In this document: piece by piece, positions 62,635 to 64,000 of the stretch
Numbering within the stretch: position 1 is the stretch's first letter
Layout: every line of letters begins with the position of its first letter
DNA from: Gordonia insulae
Lineage (GTDB): Bacteria > Actinomycetota > Actinomycetes > Mycobacteriales > Mycobacteriaceae
Direction: 5' to 3'
DNA length: 64,000 nucleotides
NCBI RefSeq assembly: GCF_003855095.1
Contig: NZ_CP033972.1
Location: 4,898,001-4,962,000 of the forward strand
Program-made: the position numbers and the translations under genes
The notes under the pieces: generated by a model
Database searches by the model: none
What the model saw: the letters and a program-made list of their open reading frames with translations, nothing else
What the model was told of the DNA's origin: nothing

Positions 62635-64000
62635 ATGAGCCGTACGAAGAAGGTCAATCCGGGGCGGATCCTGTTCGTCGGGTCGGGGCCAGGCGACCCC
62701 GACTTGCTGACCGTGCGAGCCCGCAATGTCATCGAGAAGGCCACCACCGCCTACATCGATCCCGATGTGCCGGCGACCGTGGTGTCCATGATCGGCGCCG
62801 CGATGCGTGTCGAGGTGGAGAAGTCGTCGCGGTCGACCACACCCGCCAAACCGGCCGCCAAGGCTGTTGCGAGCGCCGATCCCACCTCAGGTGATCCGAG
62901 CGCCGACGCGACGACGGCCGCCGATCAGCCCGCCGACGTCGAGGGCGAACAGTCCGACGAGACCTCGGTGGTCCATCCGGCGCTCGGTGATCCCGCCGAG
63001 GTCGCCAAGACCCTCGTCGCCGCCGCGAAGGCGGGCGACGACGTGGTTCGCGTGGTCTCCGGAGATCCGCTGACCACCGACTCCGTTCTCGCCGAGGTCA
63101 ACGCGGTCGCGCGCTCGTCGGTCCAGTTCGAGGTCCTGCCGGGTCTGCCCGCCGCATCGGTGGTGCCCAGCTACGCCGGCATGCCGCTCGGCTCCACCCA
63201 CACCGAGGCCGACGTCCGCGCCGAGGGCGTGGACTGGGCAGCACTGGCGGCCGCACCGGGACCGCTCGTGCTGCACGCCACCGCCGGTCATCTGGCCGAG
63301 ACGGCCAGTGCGCTGACCGAGCACGGCATGGCCCCGCAGACGCCGGTCGCCATCACCGTCAACGGCACCACCTGCGCGCAGCGCACCATCGAGGCGACGC
63401 TGGCGTCGCTCAACGAGCAGGGCAATGCGCTCGTCGGTCCGCTGATCCTGACCATCGGCAAGGTCGTCGGCCATCGCGGCAAGCTCTCCTGGTGGGAGTC
63501 GCGCGCCCTCTACGGCTGGACCGTGCTGGTGCCGCGTACCAAGGACCAGGCCGGCGACATGAGCGAGCGACTGCAGTCGCACGGCGCCATCCCCAAGGAG
63601 GTGCCGACGATCGCCGTCGAGCCGCCGCGGAGCCCGGCCCAGATGGAAAGGGCCGTCAAGGGTTTGGTGGACGGCCGGTACCAGTGGGTGGTCTTCACCT
63701 CCACCAACGCGGTGCGTGCCGTGTGGGAGAAGTTCGCCGAGTTCGGTCTCGACGCGCGCGCCTTCTCGGGCGTCAAGATCGCCTGTGTCGGCGAGGCCAC
63801 CGCGGAGAAGGTCCGGACCTTCGGCATCCAGCCGGAACTGATCCCGTCGGGGGAGCAGAGCTCGCTGGGCCTGCTCGACGACTTCCCGCCGTACGACGAC
63901 GTGTTCGACCCGGTCAATCGAATCCTGTTGCCGCGGGCCGACATCGCCACGGAGACGCTGTCCGAGGGACTGCGTGAGCGCGGGTGGGAGATCGACGACG
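62635..64000 (+). CDS. hemD: Uroporphyrinogen-III synthase / SUMT-like fusion (right edge of window)
   Basis: First 455 codons; the gene runs off the right edge. An N-terminal SUMT-like domain (VGSGPGDPDLLTVRA, VSGDPLTTDSVL, VLPGLPAASVVPSYAGMPLGSTHT) is followed near residue 285 by the uroporphyrinogen-III synthase domain (YGWTVLVPRTKDQAG, VVFTSTNAVRAVWE, ACVGEATAEKV, LLPRADIA). The same fusion is known in mycobacteria (Rv0511). The methylase half lacks the usual GRG motif and carries a 50-residue Ala/Ser/Asp insertion (about 62-110). The ATG at 62635 has AGGAG upstream. Confidence 0.93.
   Translation, partial: MSRTKKVNPGRILFVGSGPGDPDLLTVRARNVIEKATTAYIDPDVPATVVSMIGAAMRVEVEKSSRSTTPAKPAAKAVASADPTSGDPSADATTAADQPADVEGEQSDETSVVHPALGDPAEVAKTLVAAAKAGDDVVRVVSGDPLTTDSVLAEVNAVARSSVQFEVLPGLPAASVVPSYAGMPLGSTHTEADVRAEGVDWAALAAAPGPLVLHATAGHLAETASALTEHGMAPQTPVAITVNGTTCAQRTIEATLASLNEQGNALVGPLILTIGKVVGHRGKLSWWESRALYGWTVLVPRTKDQAGDMSERLQSHGAIPKEVPTIAVEPPRSPAQMERAVKGLVDGRYQWVVFTSTNAVRAVWEKFAEFGLDARAFSGVKIACVGEATAEKVRTFGIQPELIPSGEQSSLGLLDDFPPYDDVFDPVNRILLPRADIATETLSEGLRERGWEIDD

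Overview
The window is high-GC actinobacterial DNA and almost certainly comes from a mycolic-acid bacterium (order Mycobacteriales). Gordonia or a close relative is the best guess; that genus call is an inference. The evidence is an Mce protein followed by Mce-associated proteins, mycothiol synthesis (mshA), MhuD, CarD, SenX3-RegX3, a KstR-type operator, and gene order that follows two M. tuberculosis neighbourhoods recalled from memory: roughly Rv3579c-Rv3592 (bases 4.7-21 kb) and Rv0486-Rv0511 (bases 37.5-64 kb).

Layout. 0-2.3 kb: tail of an mce operon (last Mce protein plus two Mce-associated proteins). 2.4-3.9 kb: an aldehyde dehydrogenase behind a perfect KstR-type box. 4.0-7.9 kb: LON-domain protein, mhuD, DUF427 protein, hydrolase, mutY and canB. 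8.8-12.2 kb: a LacI regulator divergent from an acyl-CoA dehydrogenase (glutaryl-CoA type) and a class III CoA-transferase. 12.3-21.6 kb: disA, a thioesterase, radA, lpqE, carD, ispD-ispF-cysS-rlmB and pxpA. 21.6-24.0 kb: an esterase and a hydrolase. 24.2-32.2 kb: the main accessory locus, an envelope polysaccharide synthase cluster made of a BcsB-like protein, an unrecognised polytopic protein, a BcsA-like GT2 synthase without a PilZ domain and a GT39-like membrane protein, with a convergent lipoprotein glycosidase. 32.2-37.4 kb: a DUF2599 lipoprotein, a Zn/Mn ABC importer (znuABC-like) and a P450-TetR pair. 37.5-52 kb: mshA, a YbjN protein, a frameshifted acyl-CoA synthetase, an amino-acid permease, gpmA, a GNAT protein, senX3-regX3, a Cys-rich protein, ppx, a repeat-motif membrane protein, a TIM-barrel isomerase and a thioesterase. 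52.1-64 kb: proC, a BldC-type regulator, a 33-residue basic protein, a sugar-nucleotide epimerase, an acyltransferase, an alcohol dehydrogenase, a HAD phosphatase, a glutaredoxin, and rex-hemA-hemC-hemD, the last gene cut by the right edge.

How the parts work together. ispD and ispF supply isoprenoid precursors. mshA, canB, the glutaredoxin and rex-hemACD cover thiol, CO2, redox and tetrapyrrole metabolism. mhuD breaks heme down. RadA, DisA and MutY maintain DNA. SenX3-RegX3 answers phosphate and Ppx uses polyphosphate. The polysaccharide locus would make and export a beta-linked glycan across the membrane, with the lipoprotein glycosidase as editor.

Sequence-level themes. Many genes start on a leaderless pattern (TANNNT, 6-8 bases, then ATG or GTG). 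A dispersed repeat has lengthened IspD in frame and forms a long inverted repeat at 41.3-41.5 kb. Several operator-like palindromes sit in front of the regulated genes. I found no tRNA, rRNA, insertion sequence, phage or CRISPR array.
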